A stretch of DNA of 64,000 nucleotides from RPQJ01 sp963726665 (GCA_963726665.1 CAVSDW010000019.1:62001-126000), one strand, 5' to 3'; shown: positions 25,909 through 35,583, counted from the stretch's first letter. A program made the numbers and translations. The notes: generated from the sequence alone by a model not told the origin.

Positions 25909-28381
25909 TGCCACCCTCGCCCTGCCCGAGGCCACCGAGGCCGGCCAGCGCCTCCGGCGACACGCTCTTCAGGTGCAGGTCGTGCTGAGGGAAGGGGATC
26001 GATATCCCGGCTTCGACCAGCGCGTCGTGCACCCGCACGGTGAGTGCGCTCCTGATCGCGACCCAGTCGGCAAAGTTGTCGGTCCAGGCGCGCAGGCCGA
26101 AGTCGAGCGAACTCGGGCCGAAGCCGGTGAAGATCACGGCCGGGGGCGGATCCGCCGAAACGCCCGGCGTCGATGCCGCGACTTCACCGAGCAGCGTGAG
26201 CACGCGCTTCGGATCGACGCCGTAGGCGACCCCGACATTCACGTCGAGGCGACGGTTCATGTCGCTCAACGTCCAGTTGATCAGCTTCTCCGAAAGCAGC
26301 GTCCCGTTCGGCACCACGACGTCGGCGCCCTCGAAGGTCGTGAGCGTGGTCGCGCGCATGCCGATCTCGCGCACCTTGCCGGACGTGCCCGACACCTCGA
26401 TCACGTCGCCGGGCTGGATGGGACGCTCGAACATCAGGATCAGGCCCGAAACGAAGTTGTTCACGACGTTCTGCAGGCCGAATCCGATGCCGACGCCCAG
26501 CGCGCCGACCACGAAGGCGAGCTCGCTCAGGTGGAACCCGGCGGCCGCGAGCGCAATCATCACGCCGATCGTGAGCATTCCGTAGTAGGTGAGCGTGGAG
26601 ATGCTGTTGTCGACGCCGCGCGGCAACTGCATCTTCGGCAGCACCTCGTCGCGCAGCACCATGCGGATTGTCCTGGCGAGCCAGAAAGCGACCCACACCG
26701 ACAACAGGAACAGGAGCACGCTGCCGAGGGTGAGGGATATCGCGCCGAACCCGATCGGATACGTGAGGACGGCCCGCGCCCAGTGATCGAGCGGCCGGTA
26801 GACACGGAACTCGTTCAGCACGATGACGACCCATGCGACGAAAGCGGCCACGTTCACCAGTCGGCCAATGGCCTGCAGCAACGGCCCGGCGTGCCGCGTG
26901 ACCGCGTGGAACCGGGTCAGGCCGCGGCGCGCGAGCACGAGCGCGAGAATCGCGTTCAGCACCGAGGCGCCGGCGTACAGGGCAAGGCCCACGTAACCGC
27001 TGTCGAGCACGCCGCCGGTGAGCATTTCGGCGAGCGAGACGTTGCCCACGACGTTCGCGACGAGCGCCACCAGCAGTGCCACCACAGCCGCCCAGCCGAA
27101 CGCCCGGACGATCGCCCGCTGCTTCGGCTCGCCGGGCTCCCGGATGCGACCCTTGCGCCGCAGCAGCAACCAGAGCACGGCCACGAGCGTCAGCGATCCG
27201 ATCGCCAGCAGGTGCATGCGGAGCATGAGCGGCACGCCCACGAACAGGAATCCAAGCTGGTGGAGCAGGTACAGCGCGGTCACGATGTACGGCCACGGAC
27301 CGAGCACCGCATACACCTTGCGCGGCAGCAGGCGCAGCACGGGGACGAGCGCCAGCATCAGGGCCAACTGGTGGCGGAGGATCGGCGCGTGCGGCTCGAA
27401 GAAGAGTACGCCGACGAGTATGACGACCAGCCACGAGGAGATCGGCCGCAGCAGGACCCGCGCCGACGCCTGCAGTTCCGGATCGTCGGACACGAGCTTG
27501 CGGCTGCGGCGACTGAGCCAGATGAAGAGCGGCAGCAGAAGCAGCGCGGCGATGCGCAGCACCCGCAGCCTGGTCTCGTAGGTGGCGTTGTACTCCTTCA
27601 GGAAGTCGGACTCGATGTTGAGACCGACGAGCAGCGTCGACAACGCTTTGTCCGACGGCGTCCGGTTGCGCCATTCTTCCCACAGTGGCGGCGAGTCGAC
27701 CATGAGCAGGCGGCGATCGAAGTAGGCGATCGCGGAAGCTACCGCTTTCTCCCCGGAATCGACGGCCTGCTGCACGGAATTGCCGCGACGGGCCAGCCTG
27801 AGCTGGTTGTCCAGGGGACCCGAGAGCGCCTGCTCGGCGAGTCCGATCTCCGCGATGATCGAGTCGATACGCTCGCTCAAGGCCGGGGGCAGGGCTGCGC
27901 CGGTCGCGCGGGTCGCCTCCCAGGCCGCGCGCCTCCTGGCGAGTTCCGCGACGTCTTCCGAATAGCGGGCCGTGATGCGCTGCAGCTGCCCGCGCCATGC
28001 GGCGAGCCCGGTGTCGTAGAACTTCCAGTGGCGCTCGAGGCTCTGCAGCCGGAGGGCCGGCAGGGACTGCAGCTCGTCGCGCTTGAACGTCTCGGACAGC
28101 TTGCGGATACCCGTTGCCATCGCATCGAGCTGCGGGGCGAGCTTGTCGGCCGGATCGGCTTGCCGGGCGCGAGCCATGCTTTCCTGGGCGAAGCGCTCGT
28201 CGGCATCGGCGCGCACCGGGATATCGATCGCGGCGATCGGCTCGATGGCGGCTGGCGCCGTGGCGGCCGCGGGCGCCGCGGCGGGCTTTGCGGCACCGAA
28301 TGACGCGCCGGCCGCATCGAACGCGGCGAGCGTGGAGGCGGCCAGGAGCAGGCAGGCAATCCGTCGAAAAAAGCGTCGCAT
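25094..28381 (-). CDS. MscK/MscS-type mechanosensitive channel; open frame runs on into the SDR
   Basis: Start chosen at ATG 28381 because a signal peptide follows (RRIACLLLAASTLAAFDAAGA). The first 270 mature residues are a coiled-coil-rich periplasmic domain (DUF3772-like), then about ten membrane helices. The MscS pore and beta domain is clear: GLQNVVNNFVSGLILMFERP, GDVIEVSGTSGKVREIGMRA, VVVPNGTLLSEKLINWTL, ending ISIPFPQHDLHLKS. It should open under membrane tension and release solutes on osmotic downshock. The channel part ends around 25930; the frame has no stop there and continues through about 50 meaningless residues into the second half of the SDR, most likely because of the frame breaks described for that gene. 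Confidence 0.8.
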   Translation of the reverse strand: MRRFFRRIACLLLAASTLAAFDAAGASFGAAKPAAAPAAATAPAAIEPIAAIDIPVRADADERFAQESMARARQADPADKLAPQLDAMATGIRKLSETFKRDELQSLPALRLQSLERHWKFYDTGLAAWRGQLQRITARYSEDVAELARRRAAWEATRATGAALPPALSERIDSIIAEIGLAEQALSGPLDNQLRLARRGNSVQQAVDSGEKAVASAIAYFDRRLLMVDSPPLWEEWRNRTPSDKALSTLLVGLNIESDFLKEYNATYETRLRVLRIAALLLLPLFIWLSRRSRKLVSDDPELQASARVLLRPISSWLVVILVGVLFFEPHAPILRHQLALMLALVPVLRLLPRKVYAVLGPWPYIVTALYLLHQLGFLFVGVPLMLRMHLLAIGSLTLVAVLWLLLRRKGRIREPGEPKQRAIVRAFGWAAVVALLVALVANVVGNVSLAEMLTGGVLDSGYVGLALYAGASVLNAILALVLARRGLTRFHAVTRHAGPLLQAIGRLVNVAAFVAWVVIVLNEFRVYRPLDHWARAVLTYPIGFGAISLTLGSVLLFLLSVWVAFWLARTIRMVLRDEVLPKMQLPRGVDNSISTLTYYGMLTIGVMIALAAAGFHLSELAFVVGALGVGIGFGLQNVVNNFVSGLILMFERPIQPGDVIEVSGTSGKVREIGMRATTLTTFEGADVVVPNGTLLSEKLINWTLSDMNRRLDVNVGVAYGVDPKRVLTLLGEVAASTPGVSADPPPAVIFTGFGPSSLDFGLRAWTDNFADWVAIRSALTVRVHDALVEAGISIPFPQHDLHLKSVSPEALAGLGGLGQGEGGNDSLPGGKDRRHHRGLFGRRRSLCARIRPGGRDRRAGRQIGGRSSKNSPLQLKGLAVPTDVSRATDLAVLVERTIAVYGRIDVLVNNAAANARGEFDSLDPEAIATVIDTNLKGPMLLTRFALPHLRKTRGVVVNVASIAGHVPLPHEAPYSASKWGLRGFTFAVREELRETGVSLCAVSPGPIATPFVLDDIDHVPDLVFSQPILTAEQVAEAIVACAIDRRRERAMPRSTLLLAKVARSFPWLQEMLRPALEAKGARVKAGLRARLKKG

Positions 28382-28629
28382 GGACACCCAATCCCGTGTC
28401 GGGGCGGAAATGACGGGGCATTGTCGCATCACGGGCGACGGTCCGACACCGAGATCCGCCGCGGTTCTGGGCCCTCGATCTGGCAGAATGCCGTTCCGCG
28501 GGCACCCTGCCGGACTCGCGACGGCACAGGCCACGGACACCCCGCAGATGCGCGAATTCATATGCCTCGATCCTGCACTGGTACCTCGGCGCCCTCGACC
28601 AGGGCGGGTACCTGCTCATCGCCATCCTC

Positions 28630-29166
28630 ATGGCCGCGGAGAGCTCGATCCTTCCGGTGCCGAGCGAGTTCGTCATCCCGCCGGCCGCCTACCTCGCGCA
28701 CACCCGCGGCACCTTCTCGCTCGTGGGCATCGTGATCGCGGGCACGCTGGGCTCGTGGGTCGGGGCGAGCACGATGTACTGGTTCTCCCGGCTGGTCGGG
28801 CGGCCACTGCTCATGCGCTATGGCCGCTACGTGCTGATCACGCCCGACAAGATCGAGCGCGCCGAAGCCTGGGCCCGGCACTACGGCGGGATGGGCGTGT
28901 TCATAGCGCGCATTCTCCCCGTCATCCGGCACCTGATCGGCATCCCGGCCGGCGTGGTACGCGTGAACTACTGGAAATTCTCGCTCGCGACAATCGCGGG
29001 ATCGGCGCTGTGGTGCAGCGTGCTGGTTTGGCTCGGCGTGACCGCCGGCAAGGACCAGGCCCTCATCGAGGGCAGCCTGCACCGGATCACGCTCTGGGGC
29101 ATCGGCCTCACGGTCTTTCTCTGGAGCCTCTACTACTTTTTCGTGCACCGACACATGCGCCGCTGA
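28630..29166 (+). CDS. DedA-family membrane protein (5' end probably frame-broken)
   Basis: 178 residues from the first in-frame ATG. DedA landmarks: ESSILPVPSEFVIPPAAYLA, GTLGSWVGASTMYWFSRLVG, then FIARILPVIRHLIGIPAGV. DedA proteins are inner-membrane transporters that flip undecaprenyl phosphate or phospholipids and support pH and drug tolerance. Upstream in the same frame lies YASILHWYLGALDQGGYLLI, which looks like the true N-terminus, but its frame has no start. An ATG at 28548 (MREF) is one base out of register, so one base was probably gained near 28558-28562. The MATE gene follows 35 bases later. Confidence 0.8.
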   Translation: MAAESSILPVPSEFVIPPAAYLAHTRGTFSLVGIVIAGTLGSWVGASTMYWFSRLVGRPLLMRYGRYVLITPDKIERAEAWARHYGGMGVFIARILPVIRHLIGIPAGVVRVNYWKFSLATIAGSALWCSVLVWLGVTAGKDQALIEGSLHRITLWGIGLTVFLWSLYYFFVHRHMRR

Positions 29167-29201
29167 GCCCACTCGTGCCGGACACGGGCCCGAATTCCGA
29201 C

Positions 29202-30629
29202 ATGAAGACCGTGGCCACGACTGGCGAGCGCGCGCTGCCGGCGCAGCGCACCGGCAGCGACGGCCGCCCACGGGTCGACTACCGCGCCATCGCCGCGCTC
29301 GCGCTGCCGCTCATGCTGAACAGCAGCGTGCAGGCAATCATCGGGCTCACCGACACCTGGTTCGTCGGCCACCTGTCGACGACCGCGATGGCCGCGATGG
29401 CGTCGATCTACTGGCTGGTGTTCTTCTTCATCGTGCTGCTCGGCGGGATCGGCCTCGCCGTGCAGACGTTCGTCGCACAGTCGGAAGGAAGCCGCAGGCG
29501 CTGGCGTGCCGGCCACGCCACCTGGGTCGCGCTCTGGGGCGCGCTCCTGACCGCACCGGTGTTCGCGGCGCTGGCGTGGGGCGGTCACTGGCTCGTGTCG
29601 CCATTCGGCCTCGACCCGGAACTCGAGCGCCTCGCGCTCGAATTCTGGGCGCCGCGCATGCTCGGCGCGCCGATCGGCGTCGCGCTGTGGGCGGTGCTCG
29701 GATTCTTCAACGGCATCTCGCGTCCCCGGGTCACGGTGATGACGACCATCCTGGTCGCCGTCGTGAACGCGGCGCTGAACCAGGTATTCATCTTCCGCCT
29801 CGGCTGGGGCATCGCGGGATCCGCGTGGGCCACCAACGTGAGCATGGCGTTCGGCGTCGTGTTCGCGCTCTGGATGTTCCTGCGTTCCGACCTGCGCCGC
29901 GTCTACCGCACCCATCTCACCTGGCGGCCCGATCTTTCGAATCTCGCGCGCGAGTTCAGGCTCGGACTGCCGATGGGCGCGATGTACGCGGCGGATCTCT
30001 TCGGCATGGCGCTCTTCCAGCTCATGCAGGTACGGCTCGGCGAAGTGGACGGCGCGACCACGCAGGTCGTGGTGATGCTGACCTCGGTCTCCTACCTGCC
30101 CGGCGTCGGGCTCGCCCTCGCCGGCACGACGCTCGTCGGGCAGGCGATCGGGGCGGGCGACCGGGATTGGGCGAGGAAGCTCGGCAACGCAGTCATCAGG
30201 ATGACCGTCGCCTACATGGGCGTCGTGGGAGTCGCACTCGCCGCACTCGGGCCGTGGCTGATGCCGGCGTTCGTGGCCGCGGGAGATCCCAATGGGGCCG
30301 CGGTCGCACGGCTCGGCACGGTGCTGCTGTGGATCGCGGCCGGCTACCAGCTCTTCGACGGCCTCAACCTCGGCTCCGGGTTCGCGCTGCGCGGCGCGGG
30401 CGACGTGCGGTTCCCCGCGGTCATCTTCCTGGTGCTCGCGTGGGGCGTGTTCGTGCCGCTCGCATACATGCTGTCGTTCGCGCCGGGGCAGGGATGGTTT
30501 TCCGGCCTGCCGCAGTTCGGCCTCGGCGCCGTGGGCGGCTGGCTCGCGATGCTCGTCTACGTGGTCCTGCTCGGCGGCGCGCTCTACCTGCGCTGGCGAT
30601 CGGGCGCCTGGCGCCGGATACACCTCTGA
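29202..30629 (+). CDS. MATE-family multidrug efflux transporter
   Basis: 475 residues from ATG at 29202, with about twelve membrane helices. MATE pattern: ALALPLMLNSSVQAIIGLTD, then TWFVGHLSTTAMAAMA, later GLALAGTTLVGQAIGAGD and GFALRGAGDVRFPAVIF. It exports cationic drugs or metabolites in exchange for sodium ions or protons. It lies just behind dedA on the same strand and probably shares its transcript. Confidence 0.92.
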   Translation: MKTVATTGERALPAQRTGSDGRPRVDYRAIAALALPLMLNSSVQAIIGLTDTWFVGHLSTTAMAAMASIYWLVFFFIVLLGGIGLAVQTFVAQSEGSRRRWRAGHATWVALWGALLTAPVFAALAWGGHWLVSPFGLDPELERLALEFWAPRMLGAPIGVALWAVLGFFNGISRPRVTVMTTILVAVVNAALNQVFIFRLGWGIAGSAWATNVSMAFGVVFALWMFLRSDLRRVYRTHLTWRPDLSNLAREFRLGLPMGAMYAADLFGMALFQLMQVRLGEVDGATTQVVVMLTSVSYLPGVGLALAGTTLVGQAIGAGDRDWARKLGNAVIRMTVAYMGVVGVALAALGPWLMPAFVAAGDPNGAAVARLGTVLLWIAAGYQLFDGLNLGSGFALRGAGDVRFPAVIFLVLAWGVFVPLAYMLSFAPGQGWFSGLPQFGLGAVGGWLAMLVYVVLLGGALYLRWRSGAWRRIHL

Positions 30630-30684
30630 CGGCGATCGCGCCGCGGGCCGTCCGCGGCACGACCCGCGCGGCCAGCGACGAGCC

Positions 30685-31320
30685 TCAGGCCCGCCAGTCC
30701 GTGAGTCCTTCGACCTCGTAGAGCCGCGCCCAGCTCGGTCGCGCGCGCATGAGGCCGGCGTGCTTGCGCAGCGCCGGCCACTCGGTCGCCGGCTTCGGCA
30801 TGTTGCGCGACCATCGCATGTACATGAGCGCGAGCAGGTCGACGCCCGAGAACTCCGTGCCCAGCATGTACGGCCCGCGGGCCGCAAGGTGCGCGTCGAC
30901 GAGCGTCCACGAGTCCTCGATCTTCCGGCGCAATGCGTCCCGTACCGCCGGCGGATGCTCGTCTGCGCCCAGGTCCGGCGGATAGAACCACAGGCGGTAG
31001 GCGGATCCGAGCGCGTTTGCGAGGAACGCGATCCACTGGTACCAGTCGGCGCGCGACGCGCTGCCCGGCGGAGGCGCGAGCTTCGCCTCAGGGTGACGCT
31101 CGGCGAGGATCATGAGCAGCGCGGCCGATTCGAAGTACGGCTTGCCTTCGATCACGAGCGTGGGCACCTGCCCGCGCGGATTGAGCCGCAGGTACTCGGC
31201 GCTGTGCTGCGCGTCCTTGTCGAAGTCGACCTTCTCGAGCCGGTGGGGCGCGCCGATCTCGAGCAGTGCGAGGTGCACGACCATGCTTGCGGTGCCGGGC
31301 GAGTAATAGAGCGTGTACAC
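30685..31320 (-). CDS. Glutathione S-transferase family protein
   Basis: 211 residues from GTG at 31320, chosen over an ATG 30 bases upstream because GGAGG lies nine bases before it and the family begins YTLYYSPGTASM. Thioredoxin-like N-domain with the cis-Pro motif GQVPTLVIEG and the glutathione-binding FESAALLMIL; all-helical C-domain with YMLGTEFSGVDLLALMYM. Substrate unknown. It is convergent with the MATE gene and lies 44 bases downstream of pirin on the same strand. Confidence 0.88.
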   Translation of the reverse strand: MYTLYYSPGTASMVVHLALLEIGAPHRLEKVDFDKDAQHSAEYLRLNPRGQVPTLVIEGKPYFESAALLMILAERHPEAKLAPPPGSASRADWYQWIAFLANALGSAYRLWFYPPDLGADEHPPAVRDALRRKIEDSWTLVDAHLAARGPYMLGTEFSGVDLLALMYMRWSRNMPKPATEWPALRKHAGLMRARPSWARLYEVEGLTDWRA

Positions 31321-31364
31321 GTGATCGATCCTCCGCGACTCGAGTGCCAAGCGCCGGTCGCTCG

Positions 31365-32066
31365 TCAGCCCGGCAGGTCGAAGACCAGCACTTCTGCGTC
31401 CACGCCATCCGACAGCGCGAGCATGGTCGTGTCGGTCAGCTTCAACGCATCGCCCGTGGCCAGGCTCTCGCCATTCGCCGTGACCCTGCCGCGGGCGACG
31501 TGAACGTAGATTCGCCTGCCGGCGTCGACTGAAAGATTACCGCGTTCCGCAGCATCGAAGAGTCCCGCGTAGAGCCGGGCATCCTGCCGGATGCGGACCG
31601 AGCCGTCGGCACCGTCCGGTGACGCCACGAGCCGCAGGCGCCCGCGCTTCTCTTCCGGAGCGAAGTGCTTCTGCTCGTACCCCGGCTCGATGCCCAGGGT
31701 GTCCGGCTGGATCCAGATCTGCAGGAAGTGGACGGGCTTTTCGTGGGAGCCATTGAACTCGCTGTGCCTGACACCGCTGCCAGCGCTCATGCGCTGCACA
31801 TCGCCAGGTCGAATGACGGAACTCGTGCCGGTCGAATCCTTGTGAGCGAGCTCGCCTTCGAGCACGTAGCTCACGATCTCCATGTCGCGGTGGCCGTGAG
31901 TCCCGAAGCCCGCGCCCGGCACGACCCGGTCCTCGTTGATGACGCGCAGCGCGCCGAATTCGACGTGCCTCGGATCCCAGTAGTCGGCGAACGAGAACGA
32001 ATGAAAGGAGCGGAGCCAGCCGTGGTCGGCGTAACCTCGGTCGCTGGCGCGGCGGATCTCGAGCAT
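31365..32066 (-). CDS. Pirin-family bicupin
   Basis: 233 residues with GGAGG before ATG 32066. Pirin pattern: FHSFSFADYWDPRHVEFGAL then RVINEDRVVPGAGFGTHGHRDMEI, where the His residues and a later Glu would bind the metal, and MSAGSGVRHSEFN. It resembles YhhW-type pirins, some of which have quercetin dioxygenase activity. Its physiological role here is unknown. It is divergent from the PQQ-propeller gene. Confidence 0.92.
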   Translation of the reverse strand: MLEIRRASDRGYADHGWLRSFHSFSFADYWDPRHVEFGALRVINEDRVVPGAGFGTHGHRDMEIVSYVLEGELAHKDSTGTSSVIRPGDVQRMSAGSGVRHSEFNGSHEKPVHFLQIWIQPDTLGIEPGYEQKHFAPEEKRGRLRLVASPDGADGSVRIRQDARLYAGLFDAAERGNLSVDAGRRIYVHVARGRVTANGESLATGDALKLTDTTMLALSDGVDAEVLVFDLPG

Positions 32067-32272
32067 GACGAACCTCCTTTCTCTGCTTTCGAGGCAAGAT
32101 ATGCGCGACTCTGATCGATAATAAAGGCGGAAAAATCGACAGCACCAATCGAATTTGTCGATCTTAAGGCTCGCGCCTGGGATCAAGTCTTGACCGGGCG
32201 CGGCTGTGGCCGCGAACTTGTCGAAATCGCGATCGAAGCCTCGAGCCTGGGCCGCTCCCAAGGGATCTCTCC

Positions 32273-33574
32273 ATGAAACATCTCGCCGCCGCCGTCCTCC
32301 TCGTGGTCTCGTCATCGCCCGCGCTGGCGCAATCCACGTTCCACGCCAATGCCGCGCGCACGGGCGTGTATCCGTCGGCCGGACCGACGTCCGCGCCGGC
32401 GGTGAAATGGACCTTCAAGACGGCCGGGCCGATCGTAACCACGCCCGCGATCGCCGACGGCGTGGTCTACGTCGCCAGCATGAGCGGCCACCTGCACGCG
32501 ATCGACCAGCAGACCGGCAAGGAGAAGTGGAACTTCAAGTCGCGCATGCCCATCGCGTCCTCGCCCGCGGTTGCGGACGGCACCGTGTACTTCGTCTCCT
32601 CCGCGGGCTCGCTCGCCGCCATCGACGCTGCGACCGGCCAGCCGCGCTGGGTGTTCGCGGCCGAGTACGAGCGGAAGTTCGAAGCGAAGAACCTGCACGG
32701 CTACCCGCCCGCCGCGCAGACGATTCCCGACGCATGGGACGTCTTCACTTCATCGCCCGCGGTCGTCGACGGCAAGGTGTATTTCGGCAGCGGCGACGGC
32801 GGCGTCTACGCAGTGGACGCGAAGAGCGGCGTGCTGCAGTGGAAGTTCTCGACCGGGGATGTCGTGCACGCCTCGCCCGCAGTGGCGAACGGAACCGTGT
32901 ACATCGGCAGCTGGGACGGCTGCATGTACGCGATCGACGCGCAGAGCGGGCAGCAGAAATGGATCTTCCGCGGCGGCCAGGATCCCGCGGTCCACAACCA
33001 GGTCGGATTCCAGTCCTCGCCCGCCGTCGTGGACGGCACGGTATACGTGGGCAGCCGCGACGCGCACGTCTACGCGCTCGACGCCGCGACCGGCCGGAAG
33101 AAGTGGGATTACCCGACCAGCAAGTCGTGGGTGAACAGCACGCCCGCAGTCCGCGACGGGATGGTCTACGCGGCCACCTCCGACAGCTCGCGATTCATGG
33201 CACTCGATGCGCGCACCGGGCGGCTCGTTTTCAACTTCGACGCCAAGGCCTACGTCTTCTCGTCGGCCGCGCTCGCGGGCGGGCTCGCGTACTTCGGCAG
33301 TCATAACGGACGGCTCTACGCAGTGGACGCGAAGACGGGCCAGCTCGCCTGGCAGTTCCAGACCGAGGCGTCGAAGGCCGATGGCATGAAGATTCTGAAC
33401 CCGGACGGCAGCCTGAACGAGGCATCGTTCGCGCCGGTGTTCGGCGACTTCGAGGACATGTACATCGACTTCTACCGCTTCATCTCCGTGGGCGCGATCA
33501 TGGGCTCGCCCGCGGTGGACAGCGGCGTGGTGTACGTGGGCAGCATGGACGGCTACCTCTACGCGCTGGGGTAG
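32273..33574 (+). CDS. PQQ-type beta-propeller repeat protein, exported
   Basis: 433 residues with a signal peptide (AAAVLLVVSSSPALAQ). At least seven repeats of the blade pattern SPAVVDGxVYxGSxDGxxYAxDAxxGxxxWxF are visible across residues 40-430, e.g. VYIGSWDGCMYAIDAQSG and VYVGSMDGYLYALG. There are no haem sites or dehydrogenase catalytic residues, so it is not a clear quinoprotein enzyme; relatives include BamB-like scaffolds and uncharacterised periplasmic propellers. One longer blade (LHGYPPAAQTIPDAWDVFTS) breaks the regularity. Confidence 0.85.
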   Translation: MKHLAAAVLLVVSSSPALAQSTFHANAARTGVYPSAGPTSAPAVKWTFKTAGPIVTTPAIADGVVYVASMSGHLHAIDQQTGKEKWNFKSRMPIASSPAVADGTVYFVSSAGSLAAIDAATGQPRWVFAAEYERKFEAKNLHGYPPAAQTIPDAWDVFTSSPAVVDGKVYFGSGDGGVYAVDAKSGVLQWKFSTGDVVHASPAVANGTVYIGSWDGCMYAIDAQSGQQKWIFRGGQDPAVHNQVGFQSSPAVVDGTVYVGSRDAHVYALDAATGRKKWDYPTSKSWVNSTPAVRDGMVYAATSDSSRFMALDARTGRLVFNFDAKAYVFSSAALAGGLAYFGSHNGRLYAVDAKTGQLAWQFQTEASKADGMKILNPDGSLNEASFAPVFGDFEDMYIDFYRFISVGAIMGSPAVDSGVVYVGSMDGYLYALG

Positions 33575-33605
33575 TCCGCTCCGGGCTGCCGGAGTGGCGC
33601 CGCGG

Positions 33606-33815
33606 TCAGGCCTTCTTCAGGAAGCACGTCTTCAGCACCACCGTGTTGCGGCCCTGGCCGCACTCGACCGACTCCTCGTCGTCCGTGAGGCGGATGCCCT
33701 TGAAGACCGTGCCACGCTTCAGGGTCATCGCCGCGCCCTTCACCTTGAGGTCCTTGATGACCTGCACGGTGTCGCCGTCCTTGAGTTCGTTGCCGTTGCT
33801 GTCCTTCACCGTCAT
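33606..33815 (-). CDS. PhnA/YjdM C-terminal-domain protein
   Basis: 69 residues. It matches the SH3-like C-terminal domain of YjdM (formerly PhnA): VKDSNGNELKDGDTVQVIKD, LKVKGAAMTLKRGT and IRLTDD, ending KTCFLKKA. The N-terminal zinc ribbon of full YjdM is missing, as in many short homologues. Despite the old phosphonate name the function is unknown, and no phn genes are near. Confidence 0.85.
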   Translation of the reverse strand: MTVKDSNGNELKDGDTVQVIKDLKVKGAAMTLKRGTVFKGIRLTDDEESVECGQGRNTVVLKTCFLKKA

Positions 33816-33942
33816 GGGCAGGCCTCTACTGGCTGGATGCGGAAGATCGGGCGCACATGATGCGCGCCCGGGCGTGCCGTGTTAAGCAGCACGCTTTCCA
33901 CTAGAATGCCCGCCCGTTTCCGCTGCAACGCAGGCGACGCCC

Positions 33943-34209
33943 ATGCCCACCTACGACTACCACTGCCCCGCCAACGGCCGGGTCATCGAAGTCAGCCACA
34001 AGATGGCCGACACGGTCGCCAACTGGGGCGAGCTTTGCCGCAGGGCGGGCATCCCGCTCGACGGCACGCCGGGCAAGGCGAAGGTCGAGCGCCTCATCAC
34101 CGGCGGAAACGTACTCACGGGCTCGCTCGGCAGCAGCCACGAGCGCCCCTGCGACACGGGCCCCTGCGGCGCCCCGGTCTGCGGCGGCGGCGGCTGCTCG
34201 TTCGAGTAG
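33943..34209 (+). CDS. FmdB-like zinc-ribbon protein
   Basis: 88 residues. It starts MPTYDYHCPANGRVIEVSHK, the usual opening of FmdB-type small proteins, but only one Cys is found in this first knuckle. The C-terminus is Cys-rich (CDTGPCGAPVCGGGGC) and could bind zinc or another metal. Function unknown. It is 51 bases upstream of rimO on the same strand. Confidence 0.75.
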   Translation: MPTYDYHCPANGRVIEVSHKMADTVANWGELCRRAGIPLDGTPGKAKVERLITGGNVLTGSLGSSHERPCDTGPCGAPVCGGGGCSFE

Positions 34210-34260
34210 CGCGCCGACTCCTCTTTCTATCCGCTATCCGCCACTCACTGATCACTCTCC

Positions 34261-35583
34261 GTGTCGGCTCCCCCCAAGATCGGCTTCGTCTCGCTGGGCT
34301 GCCCGAAAGCCCTGGTGGATTCCGAGCGCATACTCACGCGACTCCGCGCGGAGGGCTACGACGTCGTCGGGTCCTACGAGGACGCCAACCTCGTCGTCGT
34401 GAACACCTGCGGGTTCATCGACGACGCGATCCACGAGTCGCTCGAGGCCATCGGCGAGGCAGTGGCACGCAACGGCAAGGTGATCGTGACGGGCTGCCTG
34501 GGCGCGAAACCCGAGACGATCACCGACCGGCACCCGAGCGTGCTCAAGGTGACCGGGCCGCACGCCTACGAAGAGGTCGTGAACGCGGTGCATGAGCAGC
34601 TGCCGCCGCTGCACGACCCGTTCGTCGACCTCGTGCCGCCGCAGGGCATCCGTCTCACGCCGCGCCACTACGCCTACCTCAAGATTTCCGAAGGCTGCAA
34701 CCATCGCTGCTCCTTCTGCATCATCCCGTCGCTGCGCGGCGACCTCGCGAGCCGCCCGATCGGCGAGGTGATGCTCGAGGCCGAGCGCCTCGTGAAGGCC
34801 GGCGTGAAGGAGCTGCTCGTGATCTCGCAGGACACGAGCGCGTACGGTGCGGACCTCAAGTACGCCACGGGCTTCTGGGGTGGCAAGCCGGTGAAGGCGC
34901 GGTTCACCGATCTCGCGCGGTCGCTCGGCTCGCTTGGCGCGTGGGTGCGCCTGCACTACGTCTACCCGTATCCGCACGTGGACGAGGTGATCCCGCTCAT
35001 GGCGGATGGCAAGGTGCTGCCCTACCTCGACATCCCCTTCCAGCACGGCAGCCCGCGCGTGCTGAAGCTCATGAAGCGACCCGCACACGCGGAGAACGCG
35101 CTTGCGCGCATCCGCGCCTGGCGGGAAACCTGCCCGGACATCGCGATCCGCAGCACCTTCATCGTCGGTTTTCCCGGCGAGACCGACGAGGACTTCGAGG
35201 TCCTGCTCGACTGGCTGCAGGAGGCCCGCCTCGACCGCGTCGGCTGCTTCAAGTACTCGCCCGTCGCGGGCGCCGCGGCAAACGCGCTTCCCGATCCCGT
35301 GCCCGAGGAAGTGAAGCAGGAGCGCCACGACCGTTTCATGGAACTCGCGGCCGCAATCAGCGCCGGGAAGCTCGCAGCGAAAGTCGGGCGCCGCATGCGC
35401 GTGCTGGTGGACGCAGTGGGCGACGAGGCTGCCCTTGCCCGCTCGACCGCCGACGCGCCCGAGATCGACGGCGTGGTGCGCATTCTCGACGCCGGCCGGC
35501 TCAAGCCCGGCGACTGGGCAGACGTCGAAATCACCGGCGCCGATGCCTACGACCTCAGCGCCAGCGTCATTCACGGTCGTTAG
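34261..35583 (+). CDS. rimO: Ribosomal protein S12 methylthiotransferase
   Basis: 440 residues from GTG. Three domains: N-terminal UPF0004 with Cys in SLGCPKALVDSE and NTCGFIDDA, radical-SAM core with SEGCNHRCSFCIIP (CxxxCxxC cluster), and a C-terminal TRAM domain. It adds a methylthio group to the conserved Asp of ribosomal protein S12 using two 4Fe-4S clusters. The start lacks a strong ribosome-binding site but sits right before the first conserved strand. Confidence 0.96.
   Translation: MSAPPKIGFVSLGCPKALVDSERILTRLRAEGYDVVGSYEDANLVVVNTCGFIDDAIHESLEAIGEAVARNGKVIVTGCLGAKPETITDRHPSVLKVTGPHAYEEVVNAVHEQLPPLHDPFVDLVPPQGIRLTPRHYAYLKISEGCNHRCSFCIIPSLRGDLASRPIGEVMLEAERLVKAGVKELLVISQDTSAYGADLKYATGFWGGKPVKARFTDLARSLGSLGAWVRLHYVYPYPHVDEVIPLMADGKVLPYLDIPFQHGSPRVLKLMKRPAHAENALARIRAWRETCPDIAIRSTFIVGFPGETDEDFEVLLDWLQEARLDRVGCFKYSPVAGAAANALPDPVPEEVKQERHDRFMELAAAISAGKLAAKVGRRMRVLVDAVGDEAALARSTADAPEIDGVVRILDAGRLKPGDWADVEITGADAYDLSASVIHGR

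Noticed and set aside
25871..28303. Long open frame on the plus strand opposite the mechanosensitive channel
   Set aside because: Its translation is Arg/His/Glu-rich and repetitive with no family pattern, as expected for antisense reading of GC-rich coding DNA. The minus strand encodes a clear MscS-type channel.
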